Source of the DNA: Alkaliphilus hydrothermalis
GTDB lineage: Bacteria; Bacillota; Clostridia; Peptostreptococcales; Natronincolaceae
Direction of reading: 5' to 3'
Length of the DNA: 12,531 bases
Assembly: GCF_016908555.1 (NCBI RefSeq)
Contig: NZ_JAFBEE010000036.1
Span: forward strand, 1 to 12,531
The notes under the pieces: model-generated
The model's database searches: none
Told to the model about the DNA's origin: nothing
Seen by the model: only the letters and a program-made list of their open reading frames with translations
Shown here: piece after piece, positions 1 to 6,036 of the stretch
Numbering within the stretch: position 1 is the stretch's first letter
Layout of the letters: each line of letters begins with the position of its first letter
Translations under genes and position numbers: made by a program

Positions 1-93
1 TTATGTAAATGGTGAAGTGAAGAGCCGGATGCCTTAATAGGGCAAGTCCGGTTCTGTGAGGGGTTGGAATTGCAAGGTTCCAGCCTACTCGAT
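1..93 (+). mobile_element. 3' end of a group II intron (domains V and VI)
   Basis: Domain V is at about 22-54. The arm GAGCCGGA (22-29) pairs with TCCGGTTC (47-54), the AGC catalytic triad is at 23-25, an inner TGCC/GGCA stem is present, and a two-base AG bulge lies on the 3' strand, as in bacterial group II introns. Domain VI follows: GGTTGGAA pairs with TTCCAGCC and leaves an unpaired A at 87, the expected branch point, about 7 bases before a CTCGAT end. The 3' splice boundary is therefore placed near 93. The remainder of the intron, including any reverse transcriptase ORF, lies upstream of the window. The exact last base is inferred. Confidence 0.8.
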
Positions 94-378
94 TGGATGA
101 CTTTATGGGAAAAATATTGAGATAACTAAATCGATATTGTGGAAAGATCCACTCCATATAGCAATGTATTTGCACAAGGATGCTGGCAGTGGCTTTTAGG
201 GAAATGTCAGAGTACCACATCCCTTCACTGGAGGGGTATTCCGTTGGTGTCCACTGGGAACGAAGTTTCGCCAAGGGGAATTCCATTTAGGTCCAACTTA
301 ACGACCGTCGCAACCATGGTTCTGTTAGCAGACATTATTAACTACTTTTTAAAGCAAGATATCGAGGTGGTATTATCA
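94..378 (+). other. intron-flanking tract of unknown origin, G+C-richer than its surroundings
   Basis: Bases 181-300 are 50% G+C by count, whereas 381-440, inside the next gene, is 30%. A GTG at 139 opens a frame that runs into the reductase gene and would add 80 residues to it. That stretch (rich in W, G, S and T) resembles no reductase N-terminus, and a good ribosome binding site precedes the internal ATG, so it is probably not translated as part of that protein. The tract contains the palindrome AACCATGGTT near 312-321. It may be a remnant of another element next to the intron. I do not recognise it. Confidence 0.4.
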
Positions 379-930
379 ATGAAAAGAAAAGTGATAGTTT
401 ATATAGCAACAAGTTTAGATGGATACATAGCTACTGAAGATGATTCATTAGATTGGTTGTTTAAGGTGGAAGGAGAAGGTGATAATGGCTATTCGGAGTT
501 CTATGATACTGTAGACACAATAGTTCTTGGTAGAAGAACCTATGATTGGATAATGGACCATGAGAAAGAGAACTTCCCCTATAAGAATAAGAAGTGTTAC
601 GTATTCGCTAAATCAATACATGAACCTAATAATAATATAGAGTATGTCGATGGTTGTATAGTTGAATTTATTGATATGTTAAAAGGTGCTGAAGGTAAAA
701 ACATCTGGATTGTTGGTGGAGGGGATTTGATATCTCATTTTGTTAAGGAGAATCTTGTAGATGAGTTCATAATAACAATTGCACCTACAATTATAGGTAA
801 AGGAATTCCGTTATTCAATAAACAGAATACGGAAATAGAGTTAGAATTAAAAAGTACTCGACGGTTCAATCAGTTTGTGGAGCTGCACTATATAAAGAGG
901 CAAGACGAAATAACTAGAGTAAATGGCTAA
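379..930 (+). CDS. RibD C-terminal/dihydrofolate reductase-like family protein
   Basis: The 183-residue protein has the fold signature of the RibD_C/DHFR family. It shows an N-terminal beta strand leading into TSLDGYIA (about 11-18), LGRRTYDWI (about 49-57), a glycine-rich nucleotide-binding turn WIVGGGDLI near 110-118, and IAPTIIGKGIPLF near 134-146. The length matches stand-alone proteins such as B. subtilis YwjB/YyaP, which are NAD(P)H-dependent reductases of unknown substrate. It lacks the deaminase half of RibD, so a direct riboflavin role is unlikely. The ATG at 379 is chosen over the GTG at 139 because GAGGTGG (364-370) is well placed and family similarity begins here. The gene stands alone, with no overlap with neighbours. 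Trimethoprim-type resistance is possible but nothing in the sequence shows it. Confidence 0.85.
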   Translation: MKRKVIVYIATSLDGYIATEDDSLDWLFKVEGEGDNGYSEFYDTVDTIVLGRRTYDWIMDHEKENFPYKNKKCYVFAKSIHEPNNNIEYVDGCIVEFIDMLKGAEGKNIWIVGGGDLISHFVKENLVDEFIITIAPTIIGKGIPLFNKQNTEIELELKSTRRFNQFVELHYIKRQDEITRVNG

Positions 931-988
931 TTCTCTTCCAACTTAGGTTAAAATAGTTTTTAGATAGAGAGGAGGCATACACCTTTCA

Positions 989-1120
989 TTGAATACGAAG
1001 TTAAATTTTAAAAAATCCCTGAGAAGCTATATACCCAAAAGGGAAGAGTAATGGCTAGGAATAGATGAGAAAAAAGATCTATGGGGGAACGATGAGAAAA
1101 CTTACATGTATTATACATAA
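989..1120 (+). pseudogene. possible decayed small ORF with an in-frame stop
   Basis: A ribosome binding site (AGGAGG, 970-975) precedes a TTG at 989 that opens 20 codons (LNTKLNFKKS... ending KREE). A TAA at 1049-1051 interrupts, and the same frame continues for 22 codons (WLGIDEKKDL...) to a TAA at 1118-1120. The composition on both sides of the stop is protein-like (charged, amphipathic), which suggests one reading frame broken by a nonsense change. No family is recognised, and the frame is short enough to be chance. Confidence 0.25.
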
Positions 1121-1164
1121 GAGAATAATTCTAGGTTAATTGATGCAAATAGGAGGGATTCTTA

Positions 1165-1335
1165 GTGATACAAATAAATAAATCTGCATTACCCAGTTTG
1201 ATTTTTGCAATTGCATTTCTTATGATTGGAGTCTTACGGTTCAACATTAATAATTGGATTGATACTGGGTTTTATATTTTAGCAGTTATTGGCTTTATGA
1301 TAATGTTTTTTAATACAAATAGGAAAACTAAATAG
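1165..1335 (+). CDS. small two-helix membrane protein (56 aa)
   Basis: A GTG start at 1165 follows AGGAGGG (1150-1156) at good spacing. The product begins MIQINKSALPSLIFAIAFLM and has two hydrophobic segments, about residues 9-25 and 36-50, separated by a short polar loop (RFNINNWIDTG). It ends in a positively charged tail, NTNRKTK. This pattern suggests a small integral membrane protein with both termini on the cytoplasmic side. No family is recognised. It is flanked by decayed fragments and may be the only intact member of a former cluster of small membrane proteins. Confidence 0.6.
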   Translation: MIQINKSALPSLIFAIAFLMIGVLRFNINNWIDTGFYILAVIGFMIMFFNTNRKTK

Positions 1336-1366
1336 TATGTAGAAAGTTTCTGTAGGCACCATACCT

Positions 1367-1398
1367 AAGCAAAGTCGGGAGCATATAGGGCTTTGCTT
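1367..1398 (+). terminator. stem-loop after the small membrane protein gene
   Basis: AAGCAAAG (1367-1374) pairs perfectly with CTTTGCTT (1391-1398) around a 16-base loop, 31 bases after the stop of the small membrane protein. The following T-run is poor (TGAAGTTTGATTT), so this may be a weak or RNA-stabilising hairpin and not an efficient terminator. Confidence 0.4.
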
Positions 1399-1474
1399 TG
1401 AAGTTTGATTTATATAAGTGATATTGTCGTTAGTGTGATGATGAAGAAATTTTAATGTGTGTAACTGAAAGTAA

Positions 1475-1561
1475 GTTATTGTAGTTATAGCGTTTTTATC
1501 TCCTAATATTGGAGTTATATTTGCTTTATCAGGTTTATTGAAGAAGGAATCAATTAAATGA
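1475..1561 (+). pseudogene. possible remnant of a membrane protein C-terminus
   Basis: The frame between TAA at 1472 and TGA at 1559 reads VIVVIAFLSPNIGVIFALSG followed by LLKKESIK. That is a convincing transmembrane helix pair with a positively charged end. It has no plausible start codon and no ribosome binding site, so it resembles the surviving 3' end of a larger gene. It ends 13 bases before the GNAT gene. It is short, and no homologue is claimed. Confidence 0.25.
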
Positions 1562-1574
1562 GAGGGAATAGACG

Positions 1575-2060
1575 ATGAAATATATTATAAAAGAGATGAG
1601 TAGAGATTGTGCTATAGAGATATCAAACTGGACTTATGAAGAGCCTTATAACATCTATAATGGAGTTAGGAGCGAGGAATTCATACAAGAATTATTAGAC
1701 GGAAATTATTTTTCAGTAATAGAGGAAAATGATGAGATTGTTGGATTCTATTGTTTTGGGAGTGCAGCACAAGTACCCATTGGAAAACAATATCAAGCGT
1801 ATGACGATATGAGCTTTGTAGATATTGGTCTAGGTATGAGACCTGACTTATGCGGTAAAGGTGAAGGGTATGATTTTTTTATTAAAGGATTAGAATTTGC
1901 TCAAAATAAGTTTCTAGCAAAGAAATTTAGATTAACAGTGGCTTTATTCAATAAGAGGGCAATAAAACTATATAAAAGAATAGGATTTAATAAGATTATA
2001 ACGTTTGAAAGAAAAAATGCGGATAGCGCTATGAGCTTTTTAGTGATGGTAATGACTTAA
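1575..2060 (+). CDS. GNAT family N-acetyltransferase
   Basis: The 161-residue protein has the GNAT fold in order: an N-terminal strand, the beta4 strand with IGLGM, then the acetyl-CoA pyrophosphate loop RPDLCGKGEG (about 89-98), which fits the family R/Q-x-x-G-x-G/A pattern. Motif B follows as LTVALFNKRAIKLYKRIGF (about 120-138), with the N and Y that usually sit near the acetyl-CoA thiol. It would transfer an acetyl group from acetyl-CoA to an amine, but the substrate cannot be read from the sequence. AGAGGG (1561-1566) precedes the ATG at normal spacing. The gene is monocistronic by context. The length is normal for the family and no break is seen. Confidence 0.85.
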   Translation: MKYIIKEMSRDCAIEISNWTYEEPYNIYNGVRSEEFIQELLDGNYFSVIEENDEIVGFYCFGSAAQVPIGKQYQAYDDMSFVDIGLGMRPDLCGKGEGYDFFIKGLEFAQNKFLAKKFRLTVALFNKRAIKLYKRIGFNKIITFERKNADSAMSFLVMVMT

Positions 2061-2104
2061 AGTCTGAGTAATGAAATATTTATGTACAAATTGACGGGTA
2101 TGAT

Positions 2105-2165
2105 CTGACTCCTCCACAACGGAATACAGCTGGAGGGGGCCAGTTAAGGGACGTTGTAGAGGAGG
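2105..2165 (+). promoter_or_regulatory. bistable leader hairpin controlling the VOC gene ribosome binding site (predicted)
   Basis: CTCCTCCA (2109-2116) can pair with TGGAGGGG (2131-2138), extended by CTG/CAG (2105-2107 with 2141-2143). The same segment, extended to CTCCTCCACAACG (2109-2121), can instead pair with CGTTGTAGAGGAG (2152-2164) with a single mismatch. The second pairing covers the Shine-Dalgarno sequence GAGGAGG (2159-2165), and the first leaves it free. The two folds exclude each other, as in translational switches. No known riboswitch class was recognised. Confidence 0.5.
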
Positions 2166-2170
2166 TTTTT

Positions 2171-2563
2171 ATGAAAGGCACATTACATCATATTGAGATT
2201 TATGTTAAAGACTTAATCAAAAGTAAAGCGTTTTGGGGATGGTTATTGAATGAACTTGGCTATAAAGAATACCAAAATTGGGAACAGGGTATCAGCTATA
2301 TCTTAGACAAAACCTATATTGTTTTTGTTCAGGTAGAGGAAAAATTTTTAGATATACCCTATCATAGATGTAGAGCAGGTTTAAATCACCTTGCATTTCA
2401 TGGCGGTAGTAGAGAATTTGTAGATGATGTTACACTAAAGTTAAGGGAAAAGGGCGTTAAAATACTATATGAGAATAAACATCCTTATGCAGGTGGACCA
2501 GATTATTATGCAGTCTATTTTGAAGACCCAGATAGGATGAAAGTTGAAATAACCGCTGAATAA
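2171..2563 (+). CDS. VOC superfamily protein (glyoxalase/bleomycin resistance/dioxygenase fold)
   Basis: The 130-residue protein shows the two beta-alpha-beta-beta-beta modules of the vicinal oxygen chelate fold. The N-terminal module has LHHIEIYVKD (5-14) and the C-terminal module has GLNHLAFH (70-77). The last strand, YAVYFEDPDRMKVEI, ends near residue 127. H7, H73 and E126 are the likely metal ligands. The length is typical of single-domain members. The substrate is unknown; glyoxalase, fosfomycin or bleomycin binding, or dioxygenase roles all occur in this family. A strong GAGGAGG lies 5 bases before the ATG and is part of a switch-like leader. The 3' end is nearly repeated at 9419-9502. 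Confidence 0.85.
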   Translation: MKGTLHHIEIYVKDLIKSKAFWGWLLNELGYKEYQNWEQGISYILDKTYIVFVQVEEKFLDIPYHRCRAGLNHLAFHGGSREFVDDVTLKLREKGVKILYENKHPYAGGPDYYAVYFEDPDRMKVEITAE

Positions 2564-2605
2564 AAAGATAAACACCTTAATTGTATATATTAGAGGAGGT
2601 CTCTC

Positions 2606-2816
2606 ATGATTAAAATCTTAGAAATTATTGATAGCAAAAACATTATGACGGCATTATGCTATTGACATTGAGTTTCTAAATACAGGTTATGGAGTGTCAA
2701 GAAAAAATACCGAACAAGACATGGAGTATTATGCTAAGCTTGGACAGAAAATAGGTTTTAATTTGATAAAAAAGGAAAAACAAGATCAAACTTTAAAAAT
2801 TGATTGTAAGAAGTAA
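2606..2816 (+). pseudogene. frameshifted small gene (about 69 residues if repaired)
   Basis: A strong GAGGAGG (2593-2599) precedes ATG 2606, which encodes MIKILEIIDSKNI... and then stops at TGA after 19 codons. From about 2640 another frame takes over and reads ...HYAIDIEFLNTGYGVSRK... through to QTLKIDCKK and TAA at 2814-2816. The total of 211 bases is 3n+1, so one indel near 2635-2650 would restore a continuous protein. No family is recognised. It follows the VOC gene by 42 bases and was probably co-transcribed with it. Confidence 0.5.
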
Positions 2817-2831
2817 GGCCTTTTGATTTTC

Positions 2832-2957
2832 GTCTAACAATGCACTTAAGTTCGATTTGGCTAAATTAGGGTAAGCCTCTGTAGTAGTTAAACACACTCC
2901 TTCACCAAGCCAAGACTGGCTAGACTCAGGAACGTCTTGAGTGCGAGGGCGTTGGCT
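2832..2957. other. structured non-coding element, weakly integron attC-like
   Basis: GCACTTAAG (2842-2850) pairs with CTTGAGTGC (2936-2944) with one G-T pair, and TTGGCT (2857-2862) pairs with AGCCAA (2908-2913) inside it. GTCTAAC (2832-2838) fits the attC R'' pattern RYYYAAC and is followed after 5 bases by an L''-like ACTTAAG. The opposite end, GTTGGCT (2951-2957), only partly fits R'. No integron integrase is in the window. An unrelated structured RNA or repeat is equally possible. Confidence 0.3.
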
Positions 2958-2961
2958 ATCC

Positions 2962-3030
2962 GCTGAAGCTAAATATGAGTTTACAGTTAAAATGAGTAAA
3001 GCGACCCGAAGGTTGCTAGAAAGCTTCAGC
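2962..3030. repeat. inverted repeat enclosing a CGAA-loop hairpin
   Basis: GCTGAAGCT (2962-2970) and AGCTTCAGC (3022-3030) are perfect 9-base inverted arms. Between them AGCGACC (3000-3006) pairs with GGTTGCT (3011-3017) across the four-base loop CGAA. No protein-coding frame is supported here. With the preceding element it makes about 200 bases of foldable, non-coding sequence between the frameshifted gene and the tetR promoter. The role is unknown. Confidence 0.45.
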
Positions 3031-3121
3031 TTTATACTCTACTTACACTAGAGAAACAGCTACCAAATAAAAAAATGTTGCTTATTATAAAATAATGTTT
3101 GGTAAATTTTTTTAAAGGGTA

Positions 3122-3141
3122 ATTAATGAACGTTCATTAAT
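3122..3141. promoter_or_regulatory. perfect 20-bp palindrome, predicted TetR-family operator
   Basis: ATTAATGAACGTTCATTAAT is fully self-complementary and lies 17 bases before the TetR-family start codon, overlapping the expected promoter or start of transcription. Palindromes of this size and A/T-flanked TGAACGTTCA core are typical of TetR-family sites, so autoregulation is inferred. A possible -35 (TTGGTA, 3099-3104) lies just upstream, but no good -10 was identified. Confidence 0.75.
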
Positions 3142-3158
3142 AATAGAGGGAGGCCGAA

Positions 3159-3746
3159 ATGATCCAAAATACTGTTGATAGAATTAGGGATGCAGCATTA
3201 GACCTTTTTACAGAGAAAGGATACGGTGCATCTATGAAAGAGATTGCCAAAGCGGCTGGAATAACAGCTCCAGCAATATATGTGCATTATTCTTCAAAGG
3301 AAGAACTGTTCTTACACGTGGTAGATTATGCGATTGACCAATATTCTAAGCATTTGTCAGATACAATTAATCAACTGGAAGATGTATACAATGAACAGCA
3401 GTTATTCACATTCGTTAAGCTTAGAATTTTATGCCTTAAGAAAAATGGAAAACTCCATAAATTTCTAATGGGAATTTCTCTATTTCCTTTCGAACCATGT
3501 AAAGAAGAGATTGTGGTTAAGCTTAGAAAGGGCTCCTATATGAATATCACTAAATTTAATAGGATGTATCATGACCTTGTAGATAAAAAACAGATTAAGC
3601 CAATTGGAATAGAACTATTTGTAAGGTCATTACTCACATTAGTAAACGGCATTGTGTTTGATGCTTTAGCATTTCAATACCATCTAAATGAAGAGATGCT
3701 AAATATTCTTTGGAGTCAATACTGGGAGGGGATACAGGAGAGATAA
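3159..3746 (+). CDS. TetR/AcrR family transcriptional regulator
   Basis: The 195-residue protein begins with the TetR N-terminal domain. Helix 1 contains RIRDAALDLFTEKGY (about 8-22), followed by the helix-turn-helix MKEIAKAAGITAPAIYVHY (26-44) and the family-typical SSKEELF (45-51). The C-terminal two thirds is helical, as expected for the ligand-binding and dimerisation domain, and is not assignable to a specific ligand. The start is fixed by GAGGGAGG (3146-3153), 5 bases before the ATG, and by the palindrome just upstream. The next gene is a chemotaxis receptor, an unusual partner, so the regulated target may be only its own gene or a gene since lost from this rearranged area. Confidence 0.92.
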   Translation: MIQNTVDRIRDAALDLFTEKGYGASMKEIAKAAGITAPAIYVHYSSKEELFLHVVDYAIDQYSKHLSDTINQLEDVYNEQQLFTFVKLRILCLKKNGKLHKFLMGISLFPFEPCKEEIVVKLRKGSYMNITKFNRMYHDLVDKKQIKPIGIELFVRSLLTLVNGIVFDALAFQYHLNEEMLNILWSQYWEGIQER

Positions 3747-3753
3747 TTTTGAC

Positions 3754-3782
3754 TAAATCTTAAGACGAAGATGGTTCGATAA
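3754..3782 (+). promoter_or_regulatory. possible sigma-D (sigma-28) type promoter for the chemotaxis receptor
   Basis: TAAA (3754-3757) is followed by TTCGATAA (3775-3782), resembling the sigma-28 consensus TAAA-N15-GCCGATAA in 6 of 8 bases of the -10. The spacer of 17 is longer than usual. Motility sigma factors commonly drive receptor genes, which makes the match worth noting, but it is weak. Confidence 0.25.
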
Positions 3783-3878
3783 ATTGTAAGGAATAAAAAA
3801 AGTAATAACGTTTAAGTTTGTGTATTGATAAAAATACTTAAGTTCAATGTATTGCACTTTGAGAGGAGAACACTAAAA

Positions 3879-5568
3879 ATGAAATCATCTGCTTTCCGAA
3901 CGATTCGGGGAAAACTTATTGCAGGCTTTGCTCTTATTATATTATTGATCAGTTTGCTGGGGGGAATAAGTAGTATAGGTATGAGAAATACTATCCATCA
4001 GTACCATCAAGTGATTGATATGAACCTACCTGTATCAACCTATGTTTGGCAGATAAGGTCAAATAACCTAGAACAAGTTGCCGCCGTAAGAGCCTATATG
4101 TTGTATCAGGATGAAAAATTTCCTAAGTTATTCAACGATATCCATAAGCACAACGAGGCTATATTTGATGAAGTGTCAGAGCTGTTAGAGACGGAAAAAT
4201 CTAGGGAATATCTTTCTAGAATCAAAGAGATCAATAACCAATATGCCCTTGTTGCCCAAGATGTTTTTGAATTGGTTAAGAAAGGTGAGTTAGAAGAAGC
4301 AACACGACTTGGAGAGGAAGGTCGAGAGCAAGTTGAAAAAATGAAGGAGACCACCCAAGCGTGGTTAGAATGGGTTGATGAAGTAAATCATGGAATTGTA
4401 ATAGATACAAAACGATTAGCTCAAAACAGAGAACTCCTAACTTATTTCATCATTGCATTTGCTGCAATGATGAGTCTAATCATAGCATTCTTAATGAATG
4501 GGATCATTGCTAAACCTATATCAAAGGTATCTAAAGCATTGTTAGAAGTGTCCAGTGGTAACTTAAAGATTGATAGGGTAAACATAAGAAACAAAGACGA
4601 AGTGGGTGTGTTAGCCGACTCTTTAAACAAGATGATTGACGATCTTCGTGAAACTTTAGAGAAAGTTAATGATGCATCTGCACAAGTGGCATCATCAGCA
4701 CAGCAATTAAGTGCTAGTGCCGAGCAAAGTGCCGAGGCTACCAACCAAATGGCAGGGCTTTCTATTGAAGCTGCGGCAGGAGCAGATAACCAACTAAAGG
4801 GTGTTAATGAATCCTTTGCAATAGTACAGCAACTTACTGTAGGTATTCAGCAAATTAATGATAGTGTTCAGACAATGTCTCACGTTGCACAAAGAACTGC
4901 AAATGTCTCTTTGGAAGGTAATGCCACCGTTACTACTGTAGCAAATGAAATGAAATCTATCCACGGAGCTGTGAAAGAAACGGCTGCCATAATTAAAGAG
5001 TTAGATCGTAGTTCTGAGAGAATTGATAACATGGTACAAGTAATAACAGGTATTTCAGAGCAAACGAATTTATTGGCATTGAATGCAGCAATTGAGGCAG
5101 CTAGAGCAGGAGAACAAGGTAAAGGATTCGCCGTTGTTGCAGAGGAGGTTCGAAAGCTTGCAGAGCAGTCTAAGGACTCAACCCTTGAAATCAAGACTAC
5201 CATAGCAGATATTCAGAAAGGTACAGAGCAGGCAGTAGAGGCTATGAATATTGTTATAGAAAAAGTAAATAATAACACAGCAGGTAAGCCAGACTTTCAC
5301 AATAATTGACGACTCAGTAGGTGAAGTATCTGAAAAAGTTCAAGAAGTAGCTGCTTCTGTTGAGCAAATTGAAGCTGGAAGTAAGTCTGTTGTCTTGACA
5401 ATGGAGAACATCCAAGTAATAGCAAAAGATGTGTCCACCATCAGCCAAGAAAGCTCAGCTTCTAGTGAAGAGCAATTGGCTACTACAGAAGAAATATCCT
5501 CATCATCCCAAGCTTTAGCGTCTCTTGCAGAGCAACTTCAACAATTGCTTGCTAAATTTCACATTTAG
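3879..5568 (+). pseudogene. methyl-accepting chemotaxis protein, interrupted by a +1 frameshift
   Basis: The receptor has a first membrane helix (about 12-34), a periplasmic-side four-helix-bundle-like sensor (about 35-186), a second helix (187-210), HAMP (about 208-261) and the long signalling hairpin. The hairpin tip is intact, with EQTNLLALNAAIEAARAGEQ (394-413) followed by GKGFAVVAEEVRKLAEQ. At 5283-5284 an extra G in GCAGGTAAGC shifts the frame, and translation ends at TGA 5307-5309 after eight aberrant residues. Removing one G gives AVSQTFTIIDDSVGEV and an open frame to TAG 5566-5568, for 562 residues in all. The truncated product would lose most of the descending signalling helix and probably cannot signal. 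AGAGGAG (3862-3868) supports the ATG at 3879 over the TTG at 3825. A sequencing error or recoding remain alternatives. Confidence 0.85.
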
Positions 5569-5731
5569 ACTTATTATCAAAATAGTAGATTCCAAAATAT
5601 AATTGATAAGGCAAAAAGTCACATTAGCAGTTACGAGAATTTGATTATATTAATCTTTTAAGTCATTAGTGTTGGAGTAAGCATAATCTATGATTGCAGT
5701 AAACCAACAACAATGCTATACTTTGATATAG
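5569..5731. other. intergenic stretch with nothing recognised
   Basis: This A/T-rich sequence between the receptor stop and the following hairpin contains no ribosome binding site with a supported frame, no convincing promoter and no strong repeat. Confidence 0.5.
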
Positions 5732-5769
5732 AATAAAAAAGCATTTATGAATAAATCTTCTTTTTTATT
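5732..5769. terminator. A/T-only hairpin, probable bidirectional terminator
   Basis: AATAAAAAAG (5732-5741) pairs perfectly with CTTTTTTATT (5760-5769), and ATTTAT/ATAAAT extend the pairing inside. T-runs lie on both strands, so it could end transcription from the receptor gene or from the other direction. The stem has almost no G-C pairs, so strength is uncertain. Confidence 0.5.
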
Positions 5770-5877
5770 TGTACGTCAATAAATAAGGAGATTTTTTGTA
5801 AGTGCTTTTATTGTGCAAAAGTGTAGGATGAAATCTAATCTACCCATCATCACATAGATGTAGTGGGAAGCGATTTG

Positions 5878-6006
5878 ATGCCTGTCGAATTCTTAAACAA
5901 AAAAAGGGAAACATATTATATATCATATCGATTCATTCCTTATGTAATTCCTTATGTAATTTACCATCAGTCAGTGTATCAATCACAATATTTAATGAAT
6001 ACTTAA
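5878..6006 (+). CDS. possible 42-codon leader ORF upstream of the RNA helicase
   Basis: An ATG at 5878 opens a 42-codon frame (MPVEFLNKKRETYYISYRF...) that ends at TAA 6004-6006, 30 bases before the helicase start. It has only a weak GGGAAG ahead of it. It contains a tandem 12-base repeat (5936-5959) that is in frame and duplicates a four-residue unit, IPYV-IPYV. It could be a translated leader peptide, a gene remnant or chance. The surrounding 5770-6030 is otherwise a long untranslated leader. Confidence 0.2.
   Translation: MPVEFLNKKRETYYISYRFIPYVIPYVIYHQSVYQSQYLMNT
5936..5959 (+). repeat. tandem duplication of a 12-base unit
   Basis: TTCCTTATGTAA occurs twice in direct tandem (5936-5947 and 5948-5959) in the leader of the helicase gene. 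It may be a slippage product. No function is evident. Confidence 0.8.
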
Positions 6007-6036
6007 TGAAAATACAAAATAAAAGGAGAAATACTA

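Noticed and set aside
291..329. GTCCAAC ... GTTAGCA as an attC site
   Set aside because: The pair is only 39 bases apart, shorter than known attC sites, and the right end does not fit GTTRRRY.
139..378. GTG-initiated 80-residue N-terminal extension of the reductase
   Set aside because: No ribosome binding site at 139, the extension is unlike any family member, and a well-placed GAGGTGG precedes the ATG at 379.
2832..2893. GTCTAAC to GTTAAAC as a 62-base attC site
   Set aside because: The end motifs fit, but nothing complementary to the L'' segment lies next to GTTAAAC, so the required inner pairing fails.
3825..3878. TTG start adding 18 residues to the chemotaxis receptor
   Set aside because: No ribosome binding site precedes it, whereas AGAGGAG precedes the ATG at 3879 and the receptor N-terminal helix pattern starts there.
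4106..5203. Minus-strand open frames across the chemotaxis receptor
   Set aside because: They are antisense shadows of a well-supported gene, with serine- and alanine-rich translations and no ribosome binding sites.
5936..5959. CRISPR-like repeat
   Set aside because: The two copies are directly adjacent with no spacer and only 12 bases long.
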